Notes: generated by a model not told the origin, from the letters alone. Shown: positions 42,461 to 54,823, counted from the stretch's first letter. The stretch: DNA of 64,000 nucleotides from Dactylonectria macrodidyma (GCA_020744425.1 JAGMUV010000005.1:434001-498000), one strand, 5' to 3'. A program made the numbers and translations.

Positions 42461-43994
42461 ATTGAAGGTTGATTCAGACAACGAGAAGCCGACAACACTT
42501 TTGGTGCAGATTTCACTTGCTCAAGTCCTGGCATTGCAGATCAGGGTAGATGAGTCCGCTGGAACTATCGGCATATAAGCGATCCACACACGGGTTAATT
42601 CTCCCAGTTAGCAGGGGAAATTCGCTATCAGGTCCAAGTTTTATCAGTGGAAGGAACCCAGATCATGAGTCGTGCTCCATGTTCGAAGCTAACTTGCCTA
42701 GCATCGGTTCCCCGCACGATAGCGGATCTATCGGCAAATCATATGCAGTTGATTACTCCTCTTCAAGATTGGATGGAAGGTTCTAAAAATACCTACCAAA
42801 GCAAGAGCGGACTCGGGTTTCACGGGGTCCGAAGAGGGGGTGGACTGTGGAGAGACAATGTGGCACTTTGATAACTAGCGCAGATAGTTACGACGCAAAG
42901 CCGAATTACGCTGATGACTCTCTACTTGCTTCAACAATGAACTCAATGAACTTGGAGACATAGGAAGATAACGGGTCAATTCTGGCAGCCGCGCTGGAAA
43001 ACACTTTGGATACAGCTTAAGTATTTCTCAATCAAGAAGATGGACCGACATTGAGATCTGTTATTGATGTGATGCGCGCTCAGTGATTCACAAAAGCCAG
43101 TAGTGATAGTTCTCATGCTTATTCGGCTCCCCGATTCTTTCCCCGATTCTTGCAATAGGACGTAATGTGTATCCCTTGATTTCACTCATCGTCATGAGTT
43201 CCAAGGTAATTATGTCTTCTTCATAATCTCTTCCACTGGTATGAACTCGTTCGTGTCAGAACGATGTCACAATGTTATTCTCAGGCACGGTGGAATTAGA
43301 TACGGCATCCAAGAATCCCCTTCTGAATACGCCTAGAAGAATTTATGCTTACTCCCATCATGTTGTAATGATCCCTAAATATGCCAGTTTTTCCGCGAAA
43401 CATCTTTTCCCGCTTAGCCCAACTCAACCCGAGCTAACGGCGTCCTTACTATCCTTTTGGCTAGAAGAAGCTTTGTGTCAGATACCCCGCACATGATAGT
43501 GATACATCCATCGGAAATGTCGGAATCCCTCCGAGTCGGTTGGAGGTCAATGATCGAGATCAGAATGGTGATGTTGGCGGCTGCCATTGGACAAGTGTAC
43601 TATACATGCGGACAAAATATCGTCATGGAACGCACGCGAACTAGTCAATAGCTATCTGCTGCAATACTCGGAAGTCGCTATCTAGACGTGGCAATCAGAG
43701 CCACGGCTCCGCCGTAGATATGGATACATGGGTCTGAGATATGTCAATAGTCCATCCCCGGTCCATTAGACGGATTCAGTTAGAGTTTCCCCAGACTTAT
43801 GCAGCCGTGGCGTCGCACTTGATAGACATGGGCCCTAACCTGCCTCTGGCTTCAGTGATAAAGGGCGCCAGCGCCACTCTGCCCGGTAGAGAGACTGGGA
43901 CGACTAGTAGACACCTTGTCCGTCCATAATTCATTCAACTGCTTCTTGATTCAACTGACATAATAAATCATCGTTCACTCACTGCATCTTCAAC
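42461..43994. promoter_or_regulatory. Divergent intergenic region, P450 / APC permease
   Basis: 1.5 kb between divergent starts. No gene or repeat recognised. It should carry both promoters. Confidence 0.45.
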
Positions 43995-45697
43995 ATGGAG
44001 GGACAGGGCAGCATCAAGGATGTGCCACCGGAAAAGGGCCTGGCGACCGTGGACAAGGACGCCCTGGAACTCGCGCACCTGGGCCTCGAACCCTCGGCCA
44101 TGAAACGCAACTTCAACTTATGGTCTCTGCTCTTCATGTCCTTCTGCACTAGCGTCACCTGGGAAGCCATCTCGTCGACAATGGCCCAGGCCCTGACATC
44201 CGGAGGAAGTTCTAGCTTGGTCTGGGGCTATGTTGCCGCTGCAACGGGTGCGATGCTCATTGTGTCTTGTATGGCTGAGTACGCGAGCATGATTCCTACT
44301 GCTGGTGGTCAGTATCATTACGTGGCCGAACTGGCGCCGCTCAGGGTCCGGAGACTGTTCTCTTGGTATGCTGGCTGGATCACCATGATCGGCTGGGTTC
44401 TCTGCGCGACTGCGGGCATATTTGCAACTGCAATGTCGATCCAGGCCTGGGTTATTCTGTTCTCTAAGAGTTACGTCTATGAGAGATGGCATACGAGTCT
44501 GGTACGACAGCTCTCCTCATTGAATTTTCCAACATTAACTGGTTAATAGATTGTCATCGCCTTGACTTCCTACTATACGATCTTCTCCATTTTCCAGCTC
44601 AAGTACCTACACTACCTCCTCTTCTTCGCGATGTTCGCCCACGTCTTTGGATACTTTGCCACTTCGATTTACCTACTGGTACATGTCAAAGAGAAGAACA
44701 CGGCGTCGTATGTGTTTACCGACTTTACCAACCTGAGTGGCTGGGACAGCTCTGCGGTAGGTAAAAGATTCTTGGTATTTTCTGGTCGACTCTAACAAAA
44801 TTGTAGATCAGTTGGTCAATTGGACTTCTTTCCTCTGCGATTGGATTCGTCAACTGGGATAGCTCGCTCCACATGGCTGAGGAGATGAAGAATGCATCCC
44901 GCGATTTGCCCAGAACGAGTAAGCGGCAGACAAGCGATTAAGTGACAGAGGAATGCTAACATTGCAACCTAGTTTTGGCCACCGTCGGCGTCAGCGGAAT
45001 TGTCACCTTTCCGTGGGTCATTGCAGTGGCCTTTTGCATCACCGACATTCAAGGCGTTCTCAGCGGCCCTGTTGGACTCATCAGTCCGATGGCCCAGCTG
45101 TACTACGATGTGTCGGGCGGCAACAGAGCTGTCACCATTGGCATGACCAGCTTCCTCCCAATCCTCGGTTTCTGCGGGACAGGATCTAGCATCATGTCGT
45201 CCACCTCGCGCGTTGTTTGGGCATTTGCTCGCGACGGCGGTCTTCCAGCTCGTTTTGCTCATATTGGCGAACGCACAAAGGCGCCTACCGCGGCGTTGGT
45301 GCTGACTTGGGCCATTATATGCTCCATCAGCTTGATCTACATCGGTAACGCTACTGCGTATTACGGCATCTCGTCAGCTTGCACGGTTGCCCTCATCCTC
45401 TCGTACGCGTTTCCGCTGCTGATCAACGCTATCTGGAGTTTCCAGCACTGCACGGTTCCTCGCGGTTCATTTTCGCTGGGCCGTCTTCATCGACCGTTGG
45501 CAGTCGCTGGTCTGATCTGGTGCATGTATATCTCGGTGTTTATGTGCTTTCCTACTTATTATCCAGTGACTAAGGACAACATGAATTATGCGTCGGTAGT
45601 GTTGCTTGGAGGAATGGGTATGGCGACTGTGAGCTGGTTCGTGTATGGAAAGTCGCGCTATGTGGGCGTGACCCAGAATCTCGAGGGTCATATTTAG
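43995..45697 (+). CDS. APC-family amino acid / choline-type permease
   Basis: Four exons: 43995-44501, 44550-44756, 44807-44918, 44973-45697; 516 residues. All three introns have good donors (GTACGA, GTAGGT, GTAAGC). The N-terminus is hydrophilic; FNLWSLLFMSFCTSVTWEAISSTMAQAL starts helix 1, and EYASMIPTAGGQYHYVAELAP is the conserved APC segment for fungal GABA/choline/amino acid permeases. HMAEEMKNASRDLPRTI is the conserved loop between helices 6 and 7. Twelve helices are visible. It should import a small nitrogen compound across the plasma membrane. The substrate cannot be told from sequence. Confidence 0.9.
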
Positions 45698-45778
45698 TAA
45701 GAATTTTGCTCGCTCGCGTTGAAGCCACAAGGTTCACATATTTAAAACCATTTTCCTGTTCCTTCAATTTTTTCGGGG

Positions 45779-45803
45779 GGGTTTTTTTTTTTTTTTTTTT
45801 TTA
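45779..45803. repeat. Poly-T run
   Basis: About 22 T following seven G, in the 3' flank of the APC permease. Low-complexity; the length may be uncertain in assembly. Confidence 0.8.
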
Positions 45804-45890
45804 ATTTATGCTAGGTATGGCTGCCTATATTTCGCGGTTGCCGCTGTATCGATGCCTCTGAGCCCTCGATTCTTGTTGGTACAATCCTAA

Positions 45891-46291
45891 TCACCGACTA
45901 GCACAGTCGGCCCTGCCGAAGTCGGCGCCTGTCCCGTCTTGACAAATCCCAGCGCTGTCACAGAACCCGCCGAGCCCGTTGCAGGTCTCGCCGCCGTTTT
46001 GGCGGACACGGACGCGGTTTCGGCGGACAAAGACGTGGTTTCGGCGGGTACCAGCACATTCAGGAAGGCGGCCAAAGCTGGCGCCCGTGCCGTCCTGGTA
46101 GACGCCGGCGGAGTCACAGAAACCTTCGCCGTTAGCGCACGATTCTGGACGGCGCGTTAGCGATCAGTAAGGAGCAACGGAACAAAGGTGCATTAAGCCC
46201 TATGAACAAGCGAGGTGTAAGTATAAGACTTACGTCCCATAGTCCTGGTGGCCATGCAGAGGCCGAAGAATGTCAAGATGAACAACCGCAT
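45891..46291 (-). CDS. Small cysteine-rich secreted protein with duplicated module
   Basis: Two exons: 46291-46234 and 46144-45891, 103 residues. Donor GTAAGT; acceptor GCGCCGTCCAG after a CTAAC branch point. The N-terminus MRLFILTFFGLCMATRTMG is a signal peptide. The mature part contains a module twice: GEGFCDSAGVYQDGTGASFG, then GGFCDSAGICQDGTGADFG, each followed by a cysteine. Between them lies an Arg/Val/Asn-rich linker encoded by a small repeat (CGCCGAAACC units). In the first module one cysteine is replaced by tyrosine. The shape (short, secreted, Cys-rich, repeated) resembles candidate effectors or antimicrobial proteins, but I recognise no family. No long single ORF reveals this gene. 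Confidence 0.75.
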
Positions 46292-48434
46292 AATTGCCAC
46301 TTTTCTTTTTTTCTTTTTTTTTTTTATCAAGGAGAGGGGTTTGGGGAGTTACAGGGTGATACGTGGGAAGAAAACACCACCAGAGTGTAATGAAAATAAT
46401 AAACGAGGAGTAGAAGAATTGATGCTCAAACCGTACCAGACGATTAGAAGTAGACGTGGATTACAATGTGGAAAGGAAGTGTGGAGGAGTACTGAAGGGT
46501 GGTTTGGGATTGAAAATGCGAGGGAAGGACGTGTTGTATACGTGGTGTTGAACCTCGTACAATAATTTTGGGTTTCTTTTGGTTACATGGTACGTCGTGA
46601 CGCATCCCATGTGAGTGGCCCCGTGCTTTCTGAACTCGAAGCCTGGGGGCTCTTCGAGTCAGTTGTCAAACCCAACCCCACCCGCTAGCCTGTAGGATGG
46701 CCTTCCATGATAATGCACAAGTAGACTAAGCTGTGGGGAAAGTTGCGGGGGAACCCTTTGCGATTTCAGGAAGTCTTGGAGCATCCAAGGAGACGTGGAG
46801 CTACCTCGGGTAGTCACGTCCGAGAGAAACAAAGATAATCTACGGAGCGAACGGGCCACCAAAACCGAGCTGACCAACCTTGTCCCAGGGACAGACCAGA
46901 GAGACAGGACGGAAGGGTCAATGGGATTTTAGGCCTAGCAGTGAACGCTACGGGCCGCCCTCGATCTTGGAAGGGAAGAAGTGTACATGCAGGCACAAAG
47001 CTACGGTTGCAACACGAAAGTAAAACCCACCTCCGAGTCCCTGTCAGCCCTGGGTTTCAAGAGCCACGACGCCGACCGTTGAGAATGTCAAACAGTCTCG
47101 CCTTATCTCCTTGACCACTTTTAGTATATATTACCTATACTAACAGATAATTTTTTAGACGAATAGGAGGCTGCAAAAAGTGTAGCATTCGTAAGGGTAG
47201 CATGTGTATTAAAATGGGGCAGTACCTCTATTAATTACTTAAATTTTACGCATCTGGGCGCACACATTATGTAAGCCTTCATTAGCTACCTGCGACTGAT
47301 ATAAATAATTGAATGAATGCGTTAGATAGCATAGGTGAGTATAATAATAACCCTGTAACATATATATATTATGTAACTTCTGCTTAGGCTCCCGCCCCTT
47401 GAGGTTAGGGAAGTATAGCTATTTTTCGAGCCTCTTAATATGTTCTAGCCTAGCGAGGGCTCGGCGAGCCCTCCCCGATTCGGTCCCGAAAGACCCCCCA
47501 AATTCCACATGACCATCCTGCGCCTAGGTGTTCCAACATGGTCCAATTCAACAAGAATAAAGAATACGAGTTTGCATTCATTGTCAACTAAGATCCCATG
47601 CCTACGATATCTAACACCACCACATGCATCAACGGAGATGAGGATCGTGTAAGAATACGTAATGGAAGCCACTACGCAGTAGAACAAACGACTGTCTTCA
47701 AAAGATTGCCGGATGAAAACTGAGGTGAGTCCGGGAAGGACGGGCCTACAAACAAAACCACATTCGGTCGGGATCACCCTACCGTCATGCAAATTGCCAA
47801 AGGTCTCACAGTGTCCATGATTCTTGTTTCGAGTTCAATGAGTGTCACACATGGGAAAACACGACCAATGAGACATTGACCCTAATCTTGTCAACAACCC
47901 ACTGGTTAGGAGTGTGTGTGTGTTAGCGTCCGGGTTATCTGCACTGAACCCCGCCCCTATCCATAAGGAGTTTAGTGCATATGGTTTCATAAAACATTGA
48001 GATACAGGTAATACACCACGGTCCAGGGTAGGGCTAGCTAGTTTGACAGTGTGGCAGTATTGATGATGGCTGCTTTCATTGATGTAGGCATGTGATATGA
48101 TAGTGCAAATTGTTCCTCGAATAGAGCGCAAAATTGAGGCGCAAGCACTCACAACATTAAAGCTCATTCATTACCGTTAACGGAATGAAACACAGATTTT
48201 CCCACTGCCCACACGGCCAGAATTCATGATCTTATTTTTCCGTGTTCCGAGTTCACTAGTGAACGATATTCCGGATCATCCTCAAAAGCATGCGAGGGTA
48301 TAATCGTCACATGCATTCCGCTTGGTACCCTACTTGCCACATTATAATATCCACGGCTAAGTCTATCACCAATATCACGAATTGTTCTCCTAGAGACAGT
48401 AGTGCTCCGAGCTAACCACAACCTAAGTCACATC
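46292..48434. other. 2.1-kb stretch without a supported gene
   Basis: Contains the promoter of the cysteine-rich gene, an AT-rich island near 47100-47450, and the RidA upstream region. A short relic-like zinc-cluster segment near 47160 and a palindrome near 47460 are noted separately. Confidence 0.5.
47456..47472. repeat. 17-bp perfect palindrome
   Basis: AGGGCTCGGCGAGCCCT, two 8-bp arms around one G. It can form a hairpin or bind a dimeric protein; it lies at the edge of an AT-rich island. Confidence 0.6.
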
Positions 48435-48932
48435 ATGGCTGAGTCGAAACTCACTGCGCACGGATTCAAGTTCGTCAACTGGGTCGGTGGAGAGGCCGCT
48501 GCAGAGAGTTTCGGTATTTCTCACGCAGTTATCATCCCCCCGAACATCCAGACCGTCACAGTGGGAGGCCAGTTGGGAATCAAGGATGACGGCACGGTAC
48601 CTGAAAACCTAGAAGAGCAGGTCACGGAAGCCTTTGATCATGTTACGCGTGCTTTGAAGGCTGCAGGACTGGGAGACGATGCATGGGAATACGTTTACGA
48701 GGTGCGAACTTTTCTGGCATTTGTTGACTGACTCACCAAATCTCTAATGTATTGGTAGATTCAATCCTTCGAAGTTGCGAAAGACGGCAAAGGAATTTCC
48801 GAAACCGCGATTCCGATTGCGCGGAAGCTATTGAAGAATACTAGACCTGTGTGGACAGGAGTGGAGGTGGCAGCATTGGTATTTCCGGGCTTACATATTG
48901 AGATCACGGTCAAAGCATTCATTCCCAAGTAG
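48435..48932 (+). CDS. RidA/YjgF-family enamine/imine deaminase
   Basis: Two exons: 48435-48701 and 48759-48932, 146 residues. Donor GTGCGA and acceptor TGGTAG join EYVYE to IQSFEVAKDGKG. The family fold shows SHAVIIPPNIQTVTVGGQLG near the N-terminus and RPVWTGVEVAALVFPGLHIEITVKAFIP at the C-terminus, close to the RidA signature for the subunit-interface active site. RidA trimers hydrolyse reactive 2-aminoacrylate-type imines; distant members act in amide or pyrimidine breakdown. The conserved Arg that binds the substrate carboxylate in RidA proper (R105 type) appears to be replaced around TGVEVAAL, so this may be a subfamily with another substrate. Its end lies 74 bp from the FMN monooxygenase end. 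Confidence 0.87.
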
Positions 48933-49006
48933 ATCAAATTCCTTAGACTTGCTAGTCAGCCTGATCTCAACATACCGCAAGCTGCTTTCATTAACACGAC
49001 ACCCCA

Positions 49007-50623
49007 TCATTGGCCGTCATAGGACTCCCATTTGTATCGTGTGCCCGTGTGGCCATCCTGAAGCCTCGTTTTTCCCTGTCCATAAAATCGCTCCCTCATC
49101 GTTCCAGACTCCCCTGCTGGTGCATAAATGCCCCTCTTTCGCAGTTCTGGAACGAGCAGCTCCACCACATCCTCCCAAGTTCCTGGAGTCGTGATGTGGC
49201 CAATGTTGAATCCGTCAATGTCAGAGACCTGAATCCACCTTTCCATCTCATCAGCGACTTCCTCGGCAGTTCCAACAGGAACAGGCCCAGAAGCACCCAA
49301 AGCGACAGCTTTTCCAATGTTGCGTGGGGTCCACTTCGGGACGTCGTCTCCCTTGTGCGAAAGAATGGCCAGATGAGAGTCGATTCGACTATTTGAGGCT
49401 CCAACATGCTCTTGCGTGATCTCCGTGTCCAAGTCAAACTTGCTTAGATCGACGTGAGTAGTGCCGCACCAGTACACCAGACCACCTTCTTCGCTCGCGA
49501 ACTGCTGTGCTTCATGGTACTTTGTCTCGGCTTCCTTTGTCGTTCGTCCGATGATTGGTGTCATGGACGCAAATACCTTTAGAGAATTTGGGTCTCGTCC
49601 AAAAGCTGCGGCTCTGTCTCGAATGGCCTTGACACGAGGAGCTATCAGTTCGGGGGTGAAGCCAACCACGAATATGCCCTCGGCATGTCTAGCTCCGAAG
49701 TCAATGCCAGCACTAGATTCAATGTTAATAATTAGGTTCCAGGTGACGAGGTTTTAACACAAGACTTACGGTGATGTGCCAGCCTGGAATAGAAACGGAG
49801 TTCGTTGAGGACTGGGGTCTAGAATGTGGGGAGCATCCACAGTGAAGTATTTTCCCTGATGATGAACGGCGCGAATTTTGTCAAAGTCTGCGTAGATTTC
49901 TTTTTCTTTGTCTTCCACCAAAGCATCATCCGCCCAGGAGCCTTCCCACAGCCTGGATAATTGTCAGTGATCACATCTATCAGATCGCACCCATCGGTGT
50001 CACAGAGAACCCGACTTGTCTGGGTGAAGTAGCGTACTTGTATAGAACAGTCAAAAACTCATCAGCAATCTCATAACGCTTATCGTGCTCAGGAGGATCA
50101 ATTCCAATCTCGACAAGGGTTAGTGGAGAACACGCGCAAGAAATTTCTGTGCACCTACCGCCTTGAACCCCGATGCTTTCCATGAAGTCACAACATTCCA
50201 GCCGAATCGACCCTGTGTCAAATGATCCAAGGTTGAGAACCTTTTCGCGAGAACATATGGACTGTCAAATGATGTTGACGAGGTGATTGCGAACCCTAGG
50301 TTCTTGGTGACTGATGCCATGGCAGTGACTGGGATAACCGGATCGCCCATGGGAAACTGTATGCCTGTACGAACGCAAGGCTCCGCAGTACCTTTGTACA
50401 CATCGGACCATCCATATGTATCAGCTAGAAACAGAGCATTAAAGTCGCCTTTTTCTAGCAATTGAGCAAGGTCGGTCCAGTACGAAAGATCACGCCGTTT
50501 CGAGGCTGACCTATCCTTGGGATTACGCCATTGGCCGAACGACATGTGGCCAACAGTGAACATATCAAAGGCATTTAGGAAAATGCGCTTCTTGGGAGGG
50601 TTCGTCTCATCAGGGTTGGCCAT
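49007..50623 (-). CDS. NtaA/SnaA/DszA-type FMN-dependent monooxygenase
   Basis: Four exons: 50623-50159, 50108-50038, 49952-49770, 49712-49007; 474 residues. The ATG at 50623 gives MANPDETNPPKKRIFLNAFDMF, the normal start. Motifs of this luciferase-like family: RIFLNAFDMFTVGHMSFGQWRNP, FNALFLADTYG, GRFGWNVVTSWK, HDKRYEIADEFLTVLYKLWEGSW, and IFVVGFTPE. Relatives oxidise nitrilotriacetate, EDTA, dibenzothiophene sulfone or N-acetyl-S-alkyl-cysteines with reduced FMN from a separate reductase; none is encoded beside it. It is soluble with no signal peptide. The neighbours RidA, M20 amidohydrolase and permease suggest a nitrogen or sulfur catabolic role. Confidence 0.9.
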
Positions 50624-51523
50624 TGTAGCGATGCTGAGTCGAGATGTGCTTGTGCTGTCCAACAAGAACGGTCAAGAGACCAGAAACAGTAGTCTTTATG
50701 CCCGAGATCTAGAAGCATTGAATCAAAACCCGAAATCCCGGTGCACTGGTCTGACTTAGCGAGCTTGCCAAGCCTGCCGAGCACCTCATCAATATTCAAA
50801 ATGATGTCCATACAGGGCCAAAATCCTTGTGGCTCCTTGATTTGTCAGTGAGGTAGGTAAATACTGGAGAAATGGCGCTTTCTATTTCATGGATATTGAA
50901 GATAACATGCGTCATATTCGGTCTGCTTGACTCCCATATCTCGAAATTCCGGCGTCGCTGTGAGTTGCCGTCTGGTTCGATGATGTGATTTTGCTAGCTT
51001 CTGATGAAAGTCTCGGCACGTAATGATTGGTCCGATTTACGCAGAACATGAGATTCAACAAGTGACTTGATTTGCTGGACACTGAGCTACAGGGATGATT
51101 GCGGATCTTCAATGAAATATCGGGATATGTTCGGACATGAGAAGGAAATAAGACCTGTGATACCTCGAACCTGGTGGTCGGAACAATCCACTTTGGGTGC
51201 ACCCATACTTAGAGGCAACCCCTCCGGCTCCATGACAATGCCCTGCTAACAGAATGATGTGATTTCCTAGTTTCTGACGAGTCTGAATCCTCACCAAGCT
51301 AATGACTCGATTAGCCTATGGAAACGTGCTGAGCTTGAGTAACTCGATCTCGACTTCGTCGCAACACGATGCCGTCTGTAAGCTGACGTGGCGTTTTGCA
51401 TATATTCACGGCGTCCAGCTTTCAATACGCTGTCTTCTTCTCCCATGGCTAGGATCCTGTATCTCAGCCCTATTCCCATCATCATCAAACATTCGCCAAT
51501 CGGTAACGACCTACCCACCGACC
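50624..51523. promoter_or_regulatory. Divergent promoter, FMN monooxygenase / ACS permease
   Basis: 900 bp between divergent starts. It contains two diverged copies of a sequence: GATGATGTGATTTTGCTAGC at 50979 and GAATGATGTGATTTCCTAG at 51252, each followed by TTCTGA and a GTCT. Similarity seems to extend upstream to CCCATA...CCGGC in both. These may be regulator sites or an old local duplication. Confidence 0.4.
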
Positions 51524-53163
51524 ATGACAACGCACGAACCTGCCGCGCCTCCATGGAAAGATGGAGATGGGACGGAACCCCATGTTTCTACATTGGTAGA
51601 AGATGACAATGAATCGTACCGCCAGGAGTTTCTTTCTCGTTTCAGTGCGGAAGATGACCACCGGATTATGAGAAAGGTCGACTGGAGGTTTTTGCCGTTG
51701 ATGGGTTTCATGTACCTCATTAAGCAGATTGACTTTTCCAACGCAGCCTCAATCAAGGTCTTGCAGGTTGGAGAGCCTAGTAATGTACTGACAGAGCTGA
51801 ATATGACGGCGGATCAATACAACTGGGTTCAAACAAGCTATTACGTATGGTGAAACATTATCCACTGTCTTGAATATGGACTGACATGGCGTTGCAGATA
51901 TCCTATGTCCTCTTCGAAGTTCCCAGCAACCTTGTCCTGAAGCGATTCACACCTCGGAAATGGCAAACGCGCATCTTCTTCACGTGGGGTGTGGTTGTTG
52001 CTTGCCATGCGGCCATTCAAAACAGAGGAGGCTTCTACGCCTTGCGATTCCTACTCGGGGCGATGGAAGCGGGCTTCTTTCCCGGGCTAGCTGCTCAAAT
52101 GTGCAGCTGGTACCGAAGCGATGAGTTCGGGAAGCCTATCATGTGGATGTTTGCTTTTCAGAATTGTTCCGGTATCATCGGGAGCCTTCTCGTGTATGGC
52201 ATTTCTTACATGGATGGCGTTGGTGGGCTGAGCGCTTGGAGATGGTAAGACGCTGCTTCTGGAGTACACTCATCTGTGCTGACTGAATATGATAGGGTGT
52301 TCTTGCTGGAGGGTATTGCGACAATCTTGTTCTCTCTGGTGATCTACTTCGTACTTCCAGACTATCCGAAGTCTCCACGATCGGCAGGGTGGCTCACCTC
52401 TGACGAACAAGAGTATCTTGAACTCCGGCTCACAAGCAATGCTCCGCGAACACACGACGCAGTCTTCGACAAGGCAGAGATTATCGCCTCACTCAAGGAC
52501 CCAAAGCTGATTGCATTCACGGTCTCTCAATTCTTCCTCAACATTGCGGGATACGGCTTGAGCTGGCAGTTGCCGACCATCACTACTCTGCTTGGATTTG
52601 CAGGCCTTCCTCGCAACCAGCTGCTTAACATTCCACCCGCAGCAGCTACCGTGCTAGGAATTATTGCAGCTGCATGGTTTTTGAGACGCGCTTACATTGT
52701 TCGACCACTCTTTGTACAAATCCTCAACGCGGCGACTCTCATCTTCTTCATCGTCTTGTGTCTTCCCGTCAGCAACGGCGCGATTTACGCGTCTTGCGTT
52801 CTGGGCATGGCCTTTTATTTCGTCCTCTTTGTACCGTTCTGGGCTTGGAGGTCTGCATCGCTTGTCGGGACTACTGGAACAGCCTTTACGTTGGCTTTCC
52901 AGACTTCGGTGGCCCAAGTTGGAGGCGTCATTGCACCTCAGATATTTCCTTCAAAATGGGCGCACAACAGGTATCGGAACTCGTTCATCATCTGCACCGT
53001 GTCCATTACCATTGCGTTCATCTCGAACACGGTGCTATGGCTTTTGACAAAGGATCTCGAGAAAGACGTCATGAATGTTCGAAGGCAGAGAATCAAGTCG
53101 GAGAGGAAGGGACATGTATATGCTGGGAAGGATGTCGAAGTCACTCCTAATCAACGAACATGA
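51524..53163 (+). CDS. ACS-family MFS permease (allantoate/nicotinate type)
   Basis: Three exons: 51524-51844, 51898-52244, 52296-53163; 511 residues. The open frame extends 74 codons upstream, but MTTHEPAAPPWKDGD at 51524 is the better start for this family. Landmarks: RIMRKVDWRFLPLMGFMYLIKQIDFSNAASIKV (first helix, with the conserved Arg and Asp), SYVLFEVPSNLVLKRFTPRKWQTRI (motif A variant), GFYALRFLLGAMEAGFFPG, and PDYPKSPRSAGWLTSDEQ. Relatives (Dal5, Tna1, Seo1) import anionic nitrogen or sulfur compounds with protons. It is divergently paired with the FMN monooxygenase. Confidence 0.9.
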
Positions 53164-53456
53164 TTTGATGGTGGATGTTTAAGGCTATTTGATATGTTTG
53201 GAGGGATGGGGGCATGTCAAAAGTGGCTTAACACGCGTCGATTAACACATTAATCGGATGGACGTCAATAGGCTACAAAGTAGATCAACTCATGCCCAGG
53301 AGTCCATATGAAATACTCAGAATCTAGAGAAATCATAACAAATTTGTTGATCCGATGTTAGCTGATAGTTTCTCTCCATAACCAGACTTGCCTTATGCAG
53401 GATTGTATTTATGAAACCTACTTTCCACCAGTTTATTTGCCCTAATATCCATATCC

Positions 53457-54823
53457 TCAACGCCTCTGTTTATCGAACTCGAAATCCTCTCTCACCTGCT
53501 GTGCGAAAGCCTCATCAACCAGAACGCGCCAGCCGGTAGCACTCATTCCTTTTGCTGCTTGCGTCGTTGTCTGGTGTGCCTCTCCAGTCCCAGCTGCCCT
53601 CTCAAATCCTGGCCCATGAATGTTGTCTCCAGGAAGCACCGGAATGCAGAAGCTTCCATGAAAGGATGGGCATTCATAACTCACGTTTCCCATATCCGTG
53701 CCATAACCGCCCCGCTCTCTGCGACTCAAGTCACAGTAATAGCGCTTATCGAACTCGCTCGCCATTATATCTGCAAAGGAGGAACACAGTGCTTCATTCG
53801 GTCTCAGGTCGGCGTAAGGGTCCATTCTGGTCACGAATGTCAGCAAGAGTGTCTTCAACCAGGGCCAAAAATGTGCATACCCTTTAGTGATTTCCACTTG
53901 ACATCCGGTTGCAATTGCAGCGCCCTCAAAACACTTGTAAACGCGGTCTCTTAGACTTATCATGCGTTTTAGCGTCGCAGATCGGGTACAAGCCTCGATG
54001 GAGGTTTTATCCGCGATGATGTTGCTGCTCAAGCCGCCCTCTCGGATGATAATGTTTATCCGATCGGTAGGCATAATCTGCTGTCTGAGCATGCTAACGG
54101 CATTGTATGACAATGTTGCCGCGTCAAGTGCGTTGTTACCGAGCCAGGGCATGGCTCCTGCGTGAGCCGCCTTGCCTGTGAAGGTGACTTTGAATCGATA
54201 TCCGGCCAAACAAGTGCCATAAGAAATGCCATCTAAGTCTGGCGTGTTGTCATCAGGAGGAGTTGGATGAAGCATCAGTGCCGCATCGACATCCTTGAGC
54301 GCACCAGCTTCAATCAACTTGATCTTACCGCCTCCTCCTTCTTCCGCTGGACAACCTAGAAGTCGAACCCGTCCTGGAGCTTTTGAAGTTTTTAATGCAG
54401 CAACCACTCCGAAAAACGCAGCAATGGATGATGTGGCAATCAAATTATGCCCGCATGCATGGCCAACGCCTTCTAGCGCGTCATATTCTGCGCAGAATAC
54501 AATAAGTCGGCCACCTTGGCCATATTCTGCCAGGAATGACGTCTCAAGGCCGTACGCATGGGGAGTGACATTTAGACCTTGACGTTTGAGGAACGATGTG
54601 ATGTTTTCGTGGGCTTTGAACTCTTTGTAGCACAACTCGGGATTGTCATGGATCTAGAATGATCAATATTAATCACGGCTAAATGTTGAGGGAAACTCAC
54701 AACTGTATTGAGTTCTCGCAGCTCTTGATCGGCATTGTCAATAGCTCCAAAAATGGACTCCTGTGCCGTGACCTCACAGCCATTGATGGTCACAGCTGGA
54801 CTAGATAACTTGACGACTACCAT
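53457..54823 (-). CDS. M20-family amidohydrolase (PM20D2/AbgB-like)
   Basis: Three exons: 54823-54701, 54653-53881, 53826-53457; 421 residues. The frame upstream of 54823 starts at GTG, so the ATG at 54823 (MVVVKLSSPAVTING) is used. The last intron is 54 nt and open in frame; removing it gives ITKGMDPYADLRPN, the family form. Metal-site motifs: AEYDALEGVGHACGHNLIATSS (HACGHN) and CPAEEGGGGKIKLIEAG (EE with the catalytic Glu). GKAAHAGAMPWLGNNALDAAT is the dimerisation-domain lid motif. Enzymes like this hydrolyse N-acyl amino acids, dipeptides or carbamoyl compounds. It is cytosolic. The neighbours support a role in catabolism of an N-acylated compound. Confidence 0.88.

Noticed and set aside
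45939..46160. Plus-strand 73-codon Ala/Val-rich frame and the minus-strand 76-codon frame at 45887-46117
   Set aside because: Both are out-of-frame readings of the cysteine-rich gene. The spliced minus frame has a signal peptide and a duplicated module, which neither of these shows.
47445..48167. Two minus-strand frames of 115 and 110 codons upstream of RidA
   Set aside because: One starts at TTG; neither has a recognisable motif or a partner exon. Kept as intergenic.
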